Below, in pieces: positions 56,855-64,000 of a DNA stretch of 64,000 nt. The stretch spans positions 248,001 through 312,000 of the forward strand of contig UGUC01000001.1 of assembly GCA_900455155.1 (NCBI GenBank). The letters run 5' to 3'. A model generated the notes under the pieces. That model was given only the letters and a program-made list of their open reading frames with translations. It was not told the DNA's origin and ran no database searches. The DNA comes from Providencia stuartii (GTDB taxonomy: Bacteria > Pseudomonadota > Gammaproteobacteria > Enterobacterales > Enterobacteriaceae). The translations under genes were made by a program, and so were the position numbers. Numbering within the stretch: the first letter of the stretch is position 1; the number at the start of each line of letters is the position of its first letter.

Positions 56855-57482
56855 TATCCAACAAACCGCATGTGAAAAAGTATTGATTAAACATCATGCT
56901 ACTCGTGCGTTTCGCTATGTGAAACAGATTGAACAACAAGCTCAACAGCAAGCCACAGAGCGTTATCAACAAGCTCAGCAACAGGTGGAACATATTCACA
57001 AAATTGCCTATCAGCAAGGCTACTCTGATGGCTTAAAACAACTCCTGTCTAAATTAATTGAAAGCATTGAGATCAGCGAAAAATGCTATCAACAAGCCGT
57101 GAATCAAAGCCAAGAAACGTTATTGCAGCAACTTTCTGCGCTTTTTCATGATCCACACTTACAAGAAATCATTGCTAAATACCTCATTCAGCAACAAGAG
57201 CGACGCCCCATCACACTGTATTTACCTGATAGGTTACAAAACATGTTTAACCATATCGAGGCGGGTCTAAAAATCTTACCCAGTGTAGAGGGGGATATTG
57301 CTTTAGAAATAGGTAATGAAGTCATTCATTTTTCCCCGACGATTGCCGCCGAGCAGACTTTGCCTCAAATATTATCCGTTTCAGCCCGCTGCCAAATTTT
57401 AGCAGAGAGAAAATCAGCCTATCAGCACATCATGGCTTTGATCGAACAAGGAGATTGTAATGATATCCCCACTAACGCTTAA
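56832..57482 (+). CDS. sctL: SctL (OrgB), ATPase stator
   Basis: 216 residues from the ATG at 56832; an upstream TTG is unlikely. The N-terminal half is a glutamine-rich helix (QIEQQAQQQATERYQQAQQQ), followed by AYQQGYSDGL, and the C-terminal half has the V-type/FliH-like domain. It bridges SctN to SctQ and regulates the ATPase. It overlaps sctK and orgC by about 23 bases at each end. Confidence 0.88.
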   Translation: MSEKIQPDIQQTACEKVLIKHHATRAFRYVKQIEQQAQQQATERYQQAQQQVEHIHKIAYQQGYSDGLKQLLSKLIESIEISEKCYQQAVNQSQETLLQQLSALFHDPHLQEIIAKYLIQQQERRPITLYLPDRLQNMFNHIEAGLKILPSVEGDIALEIGNEVIHFSPTIAAEQTLPQILSVSARCQILAERKSAYQHIMALIEQGDCNDIPTNA

Positions 57483-57960
57483 TAGACTCAACGTAGGAAT
57501 GGATGAAAAAATATCAACAGGTTCAAATCGCCTCAATATTACAACCAAAGTGAGTGATTCGTGGCACACAAAATCTACCACCGTCAAACCGACAGCATCG
57601 AAAGAGCGCTATATTGCATTAACTGATGCTGAACATACCGAGATCAATCAATTATTAAGTCAATTAAAAATTGATGACACAAATAACGAAGCGCGCAGAG
57701 TCAATTTTTTGGTCTTGTATAAAAAACTCGCCAACTCAACGAATGAAGCAAAAGAGCGGTTTATTACTGGAGCAATGCAACGACTAAAAACCCCCGACGC
57801 ATTTGCTGATCAAGAACAACTCAAAGCAACATTTGAAAAAACCTTATATCGAGTTAATGCAGCTAACCTGATGACTCAGCCATTTATCAACCAGATGAAT
57901 GATAGTATCAGTAGTATTAGTCTAGAGGGTGACCAAGATGATGAGTTCAAATTTTATTAA
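57460..57960 (+). CDS. orgC: OrgC-like T3SS protein
   Basis: 166 residues, last gene of the prg/org-type operon, the position of Salmonella orgC (about 155 residues), whose product promotes needle assembly. The sequence is hydrophilic and helical, with no signal peptide or membrane segment and no recognisable motif. Assignment rests on position and size, and sequence similarity is not obvious to me. The ATG overlaps the sctL end by 23 bases. Confidence 0.6.
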   Translation: MISPLTLNRLNVGMDEKISTGSNRLNITTKVSDSWHTKSTTVKPTASKERYIALTDAEHTEINQLLSQLKIDDTNNEARRVNFLVLYKKLANSTNEAKERFITGAMQRLKTPDAFADQEQLKATFEKTLYRVNAANLMTQPFINQMNDSISSISLEGDQDDEFKFY

Positions 57961-58200
57961 TCAATTAAATACGTTATAGCACACTTAAAGCGTCACTCCT
58001 TTTAATACCCCCTCCTTCTTATAGACTTAATATATTATTTTTATGTTAAGTCTTAACCCAAAACATTCCATAGAAAAATATAAAAAATCAATATACAAAA
58101 TTGATATATATAGCGCGTCGTAAAGTTATAAATTAAGTCATCCTAAAAAAACAGAGAGTTTTTATTAAAAATCGTCTTTTTTTTATAAATATCTTATAGT

Positions 58201-58245
58201 GTGTCGTTTTTTTATATTGTGGCACGACGTATTGAACGTTAGGAT
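58201..58245 (+). promoter_or_regulatory. Strong MxiE-box-like element before the winged-helix gene
   Basis: 58201-58217 reads GTGTCGTTTTTTTATAT, which agrees with GTATCGTTTTTTTANAG at 14 of 16 fixed positions, including CG followed by exactly seven T. A possible -10 TAGGAT lies at 58240-58245, 22 bases after the box. The gene starts at 58291. The surrounding 57961-58290 is otherwise an AT-rich stretch without genes, with a poorer similar sequence (ATCGTC followed by eight T) near 58171. Confidence 0.6.
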
Positions 58246-58290
58246 ATGGAAGAATAACTTGTCGATGAAATTATATTTACGGAAAATAAT

Positions 58291-58719
58291 ATGAATAATA
58301 CTGAACAAATTGAACAAGAACCTCTTATTATTTTATCTGAACATGTTGTTTATGACCCACTTAAGCGAACCCTGTCTCGGGGGAAGAAAACGATTAATCT
58401 TTCAGAGAATGAATCATGCTTATTGAAATTATTACTGAATAAAACCAGCAGTAAACGAGAAATTATGTATGAGATCTGGGAAAAACGTGGAACAATTGTG
58501 ACTGAAAGTAGTTATTACAAATTAGTCAGACAATTACGCCTCTCTTTCAAAAAAATGGAGCTTGATGAAAACCTAATTATGACGCTGCCTAGAGTTGGCA
58601 TCCTCTATACAGGCACCAAATCGGAGGCTAGCCATGCGCTATTCAACCACCAAAAGAAAGGGGTTTATTCATATATTCAATGTTTCTTTCAAAAAGTATT
58701 TAATCGCACTATCTTATAA
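58291..58719 (+). CDS. Winged-helix (OmpR/ToxR-type) transcriptional regulator
   Basis: 142 residues. The first ~105 residues form an OmpR/PhoB-type winged helix (VVYDPLKRTLSRGKK, LSENESCLLKLLLN, SSYYKLVRQLRLSFKKM, TLPRVGILYTG). No receiver domain precedes it and no clear membrane segment follows, unlike ToxR or CadC; the tail is short and basic/aromatic. HilA of SPI-1 has a similar DNA-binding domain, so this could be a short island regulator. It lies on the plus strand after orgC, behind a MxiE-box-like element, and is followed 17 bases later by a lipoprotein gene. Its targets are unknown. Confidence 0.7.
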   Translation: MNNTEQIEQEPLIILSEHVVYDPLKRTLSRGKKTINLSENESCLLKLLLNKTSSKREIMYEIWEKRGTIVTESSYYKLVRQLRLSFKKMELDENLIMTLPRVGILYTGTKSEASHALFNHQKKGVYSYIQCFFQKVFNRTIL

Positions 58720-58736
58720 AGATAAAGAGTATCAAT

Positions 58737-59174
58737 ATGAAGATTATGAATTATAAACAAAGATTAAAAACATCAATATTTTTATTTATTCTCGCTTTTT
58801 TTCTATCTGGTTGTGTGAAAAAACCGCATAACCTTAGTAATAAAGAAAACGCAATCAGTTTACAAGGTAATATTTATTCCAAAAATATTGATATACCAAA
58901 TGAATCGATTATTACTCTGTCATTTTCACCATTACAACAAAATGATAATGAAAATACTAAAAATGATAACTTTCAGTTTAAAACTAAAGAAGCTGGACGC
59001 TCTATTGCATTTAGTGTTGCACTCCCTCCAGACATAGTTATTAGAAAAAACAACTTAGGTATTAGTGCAAGGGTAGAAAAGAATAATGAGCTAATTATGA
59101 TGACCGAGCAAATTAGCCCATTCCCTAAAAATAATACTGATAAAATTTCACTGGCCGTTGTCGCGAACCAATAA
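58737..59174 (+). CDS. YscW/YbaY-like lipoprotein, candidate secretin pilotin (SctG)
   Basis: 145 residues. The lipoprotein signal ends in FLSGC with the lipidated cysteine at about residue 26. The mature part has the YscW/YbaY beta-sandwich pattern: SLQGNIYSKNIDIPNESIITLSF, GRSIAFSVALPPD and LGISARVEKNNELIMMTEQ. YscW and ExsB are pilotins of Ysc-type secretins, whereas SPI-1 (InvH) and Mxi-Spa (MxiM) use unrelated pilotins. Since invH is absent here, this protein may target SctC to the outer membrane. The alternative is a housekeeping YbaY paralogue. Confidence 0.65.
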   Translation: MKIMNYKQRLKTSIFLFILAFFLSGCVKKPHNLSNKENAISLQGNIYSKNIDIPNESIITLSFSPLQQNDNENTKNDNFQFKTKEAGRSIAFSVALPPDIVIRKNNLGISARVEKNNELIMMTEQISPFPKNNTDKISLAVVANQ

Positions 59175-59189
59175 ATCATCTGTCATTTT

Positions 59190-60711
59190 TTATTTCCCCC
59201 CAGGGACGATGTTATTCTCTGGTGCGGGTTTTATAAACATTAATAAGGTTAATACTATGATAACAACCATTAATGTAATGGCGAAGCCATCAATGAATGA
59301 GCCAACATGAGCTTCTCTACTGATAAGAGACAAACTCATATTCACGCTATCCATTGTGGGTAATTTCTGCTCCCCCAGTCTGAATAAAAGCTCTTTTTGC
59401 CTCAAAGTGCTCATCAAAAGAGATTCGTAAATAAGTGTTCATTAATGCGCCTGCTATTGCAGGCATCAATACGCGCGCAATAGAAATGTAGGCGCCTAAA
59501 TTTAATGCATCTTGCGGCTTAATATTGACCACAAAAGAAGCAATTAAGCCAATGAGCACCAAGCACTCCCCAAAAGACTGCATGATCATTAATGGAATAA
59601 ATTCATCAACTCGCCACTGATAATCAACCTGCATTCCCAATAGACTCGCGCCACCAATAATAGACACACCGATGATCATTAATAACCGCGAGTCCACTCG
59701 TCTAGCTAACCAACTTGCGATCGGGCTAAACAATAGGTATGAAATAAAAGCAATATTCGTCACTTCGCCTATCTGATGAGGTTTTAATCCCCCCAATTGT
59801 GATTAAAAATGAGGGAATAAACAGCGAATTTGCTAGCATCAAAAAGCCGTATAAACAGGAAACGACAAAACAAAGAAATAAATTTCTATTCATTAACCAA
59901 CTGGGGTGAGCAAAAGTCTGCTTAAAAGAGAATGCACGAATAATAAAAATAGCAAAAAGAGCCACACTCGCGATTAAGCAAGCGGTGATCAAGCCTGAAT
60001 CATACCAACCCAACATTTCACCTTGCACAACACCAATATACAGTAGAACCAAACTGACACTTTTCAGCGCCATGCCTCCCCCAATCTGTTTGGGCCAAAA
60101 AATCATGGTTAATTCCGACTAATGGCATTCCCTTCCATGCAAAGATAAATATTAAACAGGCAAAACAAGCACAGACCCAATACATCCATTGCCAGCCAAA
60201 AATTTCAATAAAAGATCCTGAAATTCCGACCCCCGCATCCATCCCCAAAAGAGACGCGCAAACTATACGCGGCCATAACGATTAACCAAACATTCTGTTG
60301 TAGGTTTCGTAAAGCCAATGAAATTGTCATCGGTAAATACACACCTAAACAAAAACCAATAACAAAATGGATCAAGACTAATGCAGTAAATAGATCCCCA
60401 CCTTCCCCTATTAATGGAAAAGAGAGAAAGCTCACCAACAATACGGCACTGGTACTCATTAATATTTTTTCGGCACCCAGCACGACCATAAACCAAGGCG
60501 TCAATGTCATGCTGATTAATTGCGCAGCGTTTAAAGAGACATTAATCCATGTGCCTTCTTGTACATCTAACCCAAAAATGCCTCGAATATCCGCCAGTGA
60601 TAAAGAGAACATGCGTACAAATAACGTCGACAATATCGCGCCGATAAATACGGATATCACAACAAAAAGTGGATTAGTTTCTTTGCTATTTTGCAATATT
60701 GCTAATCTCAT
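59190..60711 (-). pseudogene. EmrB-like DHA2 MFS multidrug exporter, four apparent frameshifts
   Basis: Five frame segments assemble into 505 residues if one base is removed from each of four G/C runs (near 60251, 60074, 59791 and 59376). This is the expected size for a 14-helix EmrB/QacA-type exporter. Segments include DIRGIFGLDVQEGTWINVSLNAAQLI, FCLGVYLPMTISLALR and GISGSFIEIFGWQWMYWV. It would export drugs with the adaptor protein encoded just upstream. The start at 60711 lies one base after the emrA stop, with AGGAGA before it. Confidence 0.82.
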
Positions 60712-60712
60712 C

Positions 60713-61796
60713 TCAGTCTCCTTGTGACTGCGTACTCTGAGTATCAATATTCACAATGACCGACATACCCGGACGCAACTTATCTATCGCCGATTGCTCT
60801 GATAATAAACTGATATAAACAGGGATCCTTTGGACGACCTTCGTAAAATTTCCGCTGCTATTATCTGCGGGAATTAAAGCGGACTCTCCGCTACTTTGTG
60901 CTCCAATATCACGCACTACGCCACTAAATGTCATATCAGGAAAAGCATCCACTGAAATGGCTACAGACTGCCCCGACTGGACATTTTTTAATTGGGTTTC
61001 TTTTAAATGAGCAATGACATAAGGCTGTGAACGCGGTGTGACGGTGACAATTTCGGTGCCTGGCGTTACCAAACTTCCTACATTCAGCTTAATTTTATTT
61101 AATTGCCCATCAAAAGGTGCAGTAATCGTCGCATACGAAATTTGCGTATTTGCTTGTTGATAATTGGCCAAGGCAATATCACGCTCTGCAAGACGAATAT
61201 TCTCTTGTTGAGCTAAGAGTAATTTCGATTGTTTTGCTTGCTCCCATTCGGCTTTTGCGGCTTGTTCCAGTTTTATTAACCGCTGTAAATCTGAGTTCGC
61301 ATCAAGGTAATTTTGAGAAGTGATCGCCCCACTTTTAATTAATTCTTTACGCAGTAAAGGACTACGCTGCATTTGAGAAACCTCAATACCTGCTGCTTTA
61401 TAACGGTTCCATAATTTTTTCAATGGTCAGGTCATACTCTTTAATTTCATCCGCAAGATTATTGAGTTGCTGCTGTGCTTTTTTATAGTTAGCTTTAGCA
61501 ATCTGTTGATTTAACAACTCCTCTTGGTTGTTAATTTCTGCAATCACGTCTCCCTCACGGACATATTGATAATCCTCCACCAAAATACGTGAGATATACC
61601 CCGTCATTCTTGATTTCAGTATTGCAGAGTCCGATTTAATGTAGGCATTATTCGATTCTTGATAGCGTCGATTACTTTGCCACCGATCCCAATTGAGGGT
61701 CGTCATAGCAACTAATACGCCGACACACAACAGACTAACCCAAGGTGTTAATCCAATGATTTTTCTTGAAAATTGTTTAGTCTCATTTGTCGTCAT
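60713..61796 (-). pseudogene. EmrA-like membrane-fusion protein, one apparent frameshift
   Basis: One extra base in the T6 run 61415-61420 splits a 360-residue HlyD/EmrA-type adaptor. It has an N-terminal membrane segment (PWVSLLCVGVLVAMTTLNW), the biotinyl-lipoyl half motif (DYQYVREGDVIAEI), a coiled-coil hairpin and the second half (ATITAPFDGQLNKIKLNVGSLVTPG), then a beta-barrel domain. It bridges the EmrB-like pump to an outer-membrane channel. The start at 61796 is preferred because longer frames enter the operator region. Confidence 0.85.
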
Positions 61797-61851
61797 TCTA
61801 TGGACCTCTATACTTACACCGATTGGCAACGCAATAAATAACACCCGCAAT

Positions 61852-61896
61852 CTAACATTGTTAGGTTGGATAAATATGTTAAACTAACATTGTTAG
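61852..61896. promoter_or_regulatory. Two identical 13-bp operators for the TetR-family regulator
   Basis: CTAACATTGTTAG, a palindrome with one central base, occurs twice: 61852-61864 and 61884-61896, with starts 32 bases (about three helical turns) apart. Both lie in the 128-base divergent gap between the efflux genes and tetR. This is the classical arrangement for a repressor controlling both its own gene and the pump. Confidence 0.82.
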
Positions 61897-61924
61897 GGAA
61901 TAAAGAGCTAAATGAGAATTATTT

Positions 61925-62554
61925 ATGAAAACTCCAAAAATCACACGATTACAAATACTTGAGACCGCGCTTCAACTTTTAGAAACAGAAGGTATTGATG
62001 GATTAACGATGCGCAAGCTTGCGGACGCACTGAATATCAAAGCCGCTTCACTTTATTGGCATTTCAGCAATAAGTTATCGTTGGTCGAAGGCATGGCAGA
62101 TCACATTGTTGCGGAGGTTGCACTCAATGAGTGCGATAGTGATGATTGGAAATCTAATTTACTGAAGATCACAACTCAGTTACGAAAAGCGCTCTTACAA
62201 CACAGAGATGGCGCCCGTGTTTTCGCTGGAACCTATGCAATTTCAGATAATGTATTACGAATTAATAACGCATTAATCAAAACATTCGTACAGTCAGGAA
62301 TGTCCGCCGACAAAGCAGCAAGCTGCACCATGACCGTGTTCTATTTTATTTTAGGGTGCTGTATTGAGCAGCAAGCGGCTCTCTTTTCTAACGGCAATGA
62401 TCTACAAGAAAAATTAAATGAATTCAATAAATTATCGAATGATAAGTACCCATATACATGGGAAGCTAAAGCAACATTGTTTTCTGATAACTATGACCAA
62501 CGCTTTATAGACGGGCTAAACCTCATCATTGGTGGCTTAGGAACATTGAAATAA
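61925..62554 (+). CDS. TetR-family repressor
   Basis: 209 residues. The N-terminal helix-turn-helix is typical (ILETALQLLETEGIDGLTMRKLADALNIKAASLYWHFSNK), and the C-terminal ligand domain resembles true TetR proteins in length and in the LRKALLQHRDGARVFAG segment. It is divergent from the EmrAB-like pair, with two palindromic operators between, so it almost certainly represses the pump and itself. The inducer is unknown; the pump type argues for a drug or bile-like compound rather than tetracycline specifically. Confidence 0.88.
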   Translation: MKTPKITRLQILETALQLLETEGIDGLTMRKLADALNIKAASLYWHFSNKLSLVEGMADHIVAEVALNECDSDDWKSNLLKITTQLRKALLQHRDGARVFAGTYAISDNVLRINNALIKTFVQSGMSADKAASCTMTVFYFILGCCIEQQAALFSNGNDLQEKLNEFNKLSNDKYPYTWEAKATLFSDNYDQRFIDGLNLIIGGLGTLK

Positions 62555-62586
62555 TTCCCAAAAAATTCATTAAATGCCAAAAGCAG

Positions 62587-62613
62587 GCGGCGGTATTACA
62601 AAATACCAGCCGC
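62587..62613 (+). terminator. Hairpin after the tetR-family gene
   Basis: Stem GCGGC-GGTATT/AATACC-(A)-GCCGC, 11 bp with one bulge and a 4-base loop, 32 bases after the stop. An A-rich rather than U-rich sequence follows, so termination on the plus strand is uncertain. Confidence 0.45.
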
Positions 62614-62854
62614 TAAAAAATATCGATATAACTTAAAATCAAACCACAAAAAACCTGCCAAACCAGTATAGCAAGTTGATAATTTATCTATTTTGATTAT
62701 TTAAAATACGTTATGTTACTTACTGGTATGTTAGGCGCCAATGTGTATTGGACAGGTAAAGTCACTGGCAGTGCGGAACTATCTATTATTATGCTGGAAT
62801 AAAGCATCCTATCCTCTCACATCGGTCATATAATAATGGCTCGGGTGCTGTTAA
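62614..62854. other. Intergenic stretch with no convincing gene
   Basis: AT-rich. A 29-codon frame at 62713-62802 (MLLTGMLGANVYW...) has no ribosome-binding site and may be a gene remnant or chance. Together with the two gene fragments that follow, the stretch looks like degraded DNA at a rearrangement boundary. Confidence 0.4.
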
Positions 62855-63003
62855 TTATTCCCGTTTCAAGAAATATTGCTTAATCGTTTGCCGCAACCAC
62901 TGATGAGCAGGGTCTCTATCCAACCGAGGATGCCATGCCTGAACAATAAATACGGATTCCAATTCAAGAGGCAATTCGATTTCCACTAACGGCAACCCAA
63001 TAC
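62855..63003 (-). pseudogene. Remnant: C-terminal ~49 codons of a LysR-family regulator
   Basis: The minus strand encodes GIGLPLVEIELPLELES, then AWHPRLDRDPAHQWLR and a stop at 62855-62857. This is the standard end of a LysR effector domain (xWHPRxDxDPAHxWLR). Directly upstream the frame meets a TGA and the sequence changes to an unrelated gene fragment, so everything N-terminal is missing. It is not translated on its own. Confidence 0.7.
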
Positions 63004-63004
63004 C

Positions 63005-63073
63005 TCAGTAACTCGCAGTTTGTTAGATGCCGTCACTCAACCTGTACTCGTCATTCCTCGTCAACCTCAATAA
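63005..63073 (+). pseudogene. Remnant: last 22 codons of a UspA-like universal stress protein
   Basis: The plus strand encodes SVTRSLLDAVTQPVLVIPRQ ending in TAA at 63071-63073. The pattern S-V-T-R-x-L-L...P-V-L-V-I-P is the conserved C-terminus of UspA proteins. No start or body is present upstream, where the sequence belongs to the LysR remnant on the other strand. The match is short, so confidence is moderate. Confidence 0.5.
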
Positions 63074-63241
63074 TCTATTTATCCCCCAATGCGATATAGC
63101 AATCACATTGGGGTATTAATGTATTTGGCTTTCTAACTCAAAATCCTATCTAAAAAGTAGATAATGTGGAAAAGAATATGAATATTGCCACTGGTTAATA
63201 TTTCTTATTATATAATCGCCGCCAATCTAATCATAAATGAC

Positions 63242-63994
63242 TTAGAGAGACAAATTAGATTTATCTATCACAAAATCATCAATACCTAATTTATCCATTA
63301 TTTTAGGTAGAACTTGATGAATTACGCGAATTCCTGTTAATATTTCATTCATATATATATCGGGATGGATACGACTATAATTAAATCCTAAACTTTCTGC
63401 TTCTGCCTCATGTCCCAGTTCATCGTGACTTTTATTTACTAAATTTAACAATTCAGCTCTCAGTGGAATACCCGACTGAAATGCTTTATTTTTAACAATA
63501 TGAAGCCAATTAGAGTATTCGTTATTAATTTTGAACGTAAACTCATAAAACTTCGGAGCAAAAGAAATATCAATATCAACTTTTGTTATGGCTAAATCGA
63601 TTAAACACGCTTCTATATTAATTGCATCAGTATCAAAAAGATCTAATGAATCATTCATTATGAAATCGCTTATATAAGCTGCATAAAATCCATATAGATC
63701 GTTTAATGCGTCAAAAACTTTTTTTATCGTACATGCATATAGGTTATTATTAAGGCGTTGCTCTATTACTTCATAATCGTCATCTTCAAAATCAATATCT
63801 AAATCAATATCTAAATCTTGAGGAAATTGAGTTGGGATCTTAATTCCCACATCAGCAAAAATTCGCATTATTTTAGAAGATAAAAACTCCGTGTCTTCTA
63901 CTAATGGTAAAGTTGTATATCCAGTCTCTGCATTTTCACTAGCTAAATCAGCTATAAATAAAATAAGCCTATTCCATTTAATTGCATTTTCCAC
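63242..63994 (-). CDS. Protein of unknown function, acidic, near the window edge
   Basis: 250 residues as seen; I do not recognise the family. It has no signal peptide or membrane segment. An unusually acidic stretch with repeated aspartates (DLDIDLDIDFEDDD) lies at about residues 60-73, and the rest alternates helix-like segments. The ATG at 63994 has only a weak GTGG upstream and lies six bases from the window end, so the true start could be further upstream. Composition is AT-rich. Acidic single genes like this are sometimes immunity proteins of polymorphic toxins, but nothing here shows that. Confidence 0.6.
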   Translation of the reverse strand: MENAIKWNRLILFIADLASENAETGYTTLPLVEDTEFLSSKIMRIFADVGIKIPTQFPQDLDIDLDIDFEDDDYEVIEQRLNNNLYACTIKKVFDALNDLYGFYAAYISDFIMNDSLDLFDTDAINIEACLIDLAITKVDIDISFAPKFYEFTFKINNEYSNWLHIVKNKAFQSGIPLRAELLNLVNKSHDELGHEAEAESLGFNYSRIHPDIYMNEILTGIRVIHQVLPKIMDKLGIDDFVIDKSNLSL

Positions 63995-64000
63995 ACTACC

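Noticed and set aside
5228..61420. Phase variation at homopolymers as the explanation for the many broken genes
   Set aside because: The tracts are mostly short (2-6 bases), are not placed near gene starts, include housekeeping-type genes, and all deviate in the same direction, which fits sequencing overcalls better.

Overview
The window reads as chromosomal DNA of an AT-rich member of the Enterobacterales, most likely Providencia or another Morganellaceae. The reasons are the low GC content, HdeA and YfcJ/YhhS proteins of enterobacterial type, a gene block syntenic with the E. coli yahB-yahJ cluster, a type VI secretion operon and an Inv/Mxi-Spa type III secretion island. The genus is an inference from composition and gene content. 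No tRNA, rRNA, insertion sequence, CRISPR array or replication origin was seen.

Layout. 1-2747 (-): start of a type VI secretion operon, tssB-tssC-tssE-tssF, with tssF cut by the window edge. 2748-3827: very AT-rich, geneless. 3884-9392 (-): four genes joined by 4-bp overlaps (ROK sugar kinase, short 6-phosphogluconate dehydrogenase, glucose-6-phosphate dehydrogenase, GH15 glucoamylase), apparently a route from glucan to glucose to pentose phosphate. 9876-14839: hdeA, a YfcJ/YhhS efflux protein, a CirA/IrgA-type siderophore receptor and an IroE-like esterase. 14859-25199: yahB (-) and yahD-E-F-G, an NCS2 permease, yahI and yahJ (+), a probable carbamoyl-transfer catabolic system. 25489-32113: a membrane protein of unknown function, uxuA, a carboxylate transporter and a GntR regulator, then an organophosphate antiporter with an inositol-monophosphatase-family enzyme.

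32709-59174: a compact SPI-1/Mxi-Spa-like type III secretion island. invF, the export apparatus, ATPase and C-ring genes, then sicA, sipB, sipC, sipD, sipA and iacP run on the minus strand. sctD, sctF, sctI, sctJ, sctK, sctL and orgC run divergently on the plus strand, followed by a winged-helix regulator and a YscW/YbaY-like lipoprotein. Two elements resembling the Shigella MxiE box lie before sicA and before the regulator. The SipA/IpaA-like protein carries a motif matching the vinculin-binding-site consensus, and SipB carries six 17-residue repeats. 59190-62554: an EmrAB-type efflux pair divergent from a tetR-family gene, with two identical 13-bp operators between them. 62855-63073: the 3' ends of a LysR gene and a UspA-like gene, joined at what looks like a deletion scar. 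63242-63994: a protein of unknown function.

Caution on quality. Thirteen genes are interrupted by frameshifts. I could place 24 of these, and every one is explained by one extra base, nearly always in a homopolymer; removing the extra bases restores reading frames of expected family length. This points to sequencing overcalls rather than gene decay. I mark these genes as pseudogenes because that is what the sequence literally encodes. The break in sctD is different: it is an in-frame TAA.
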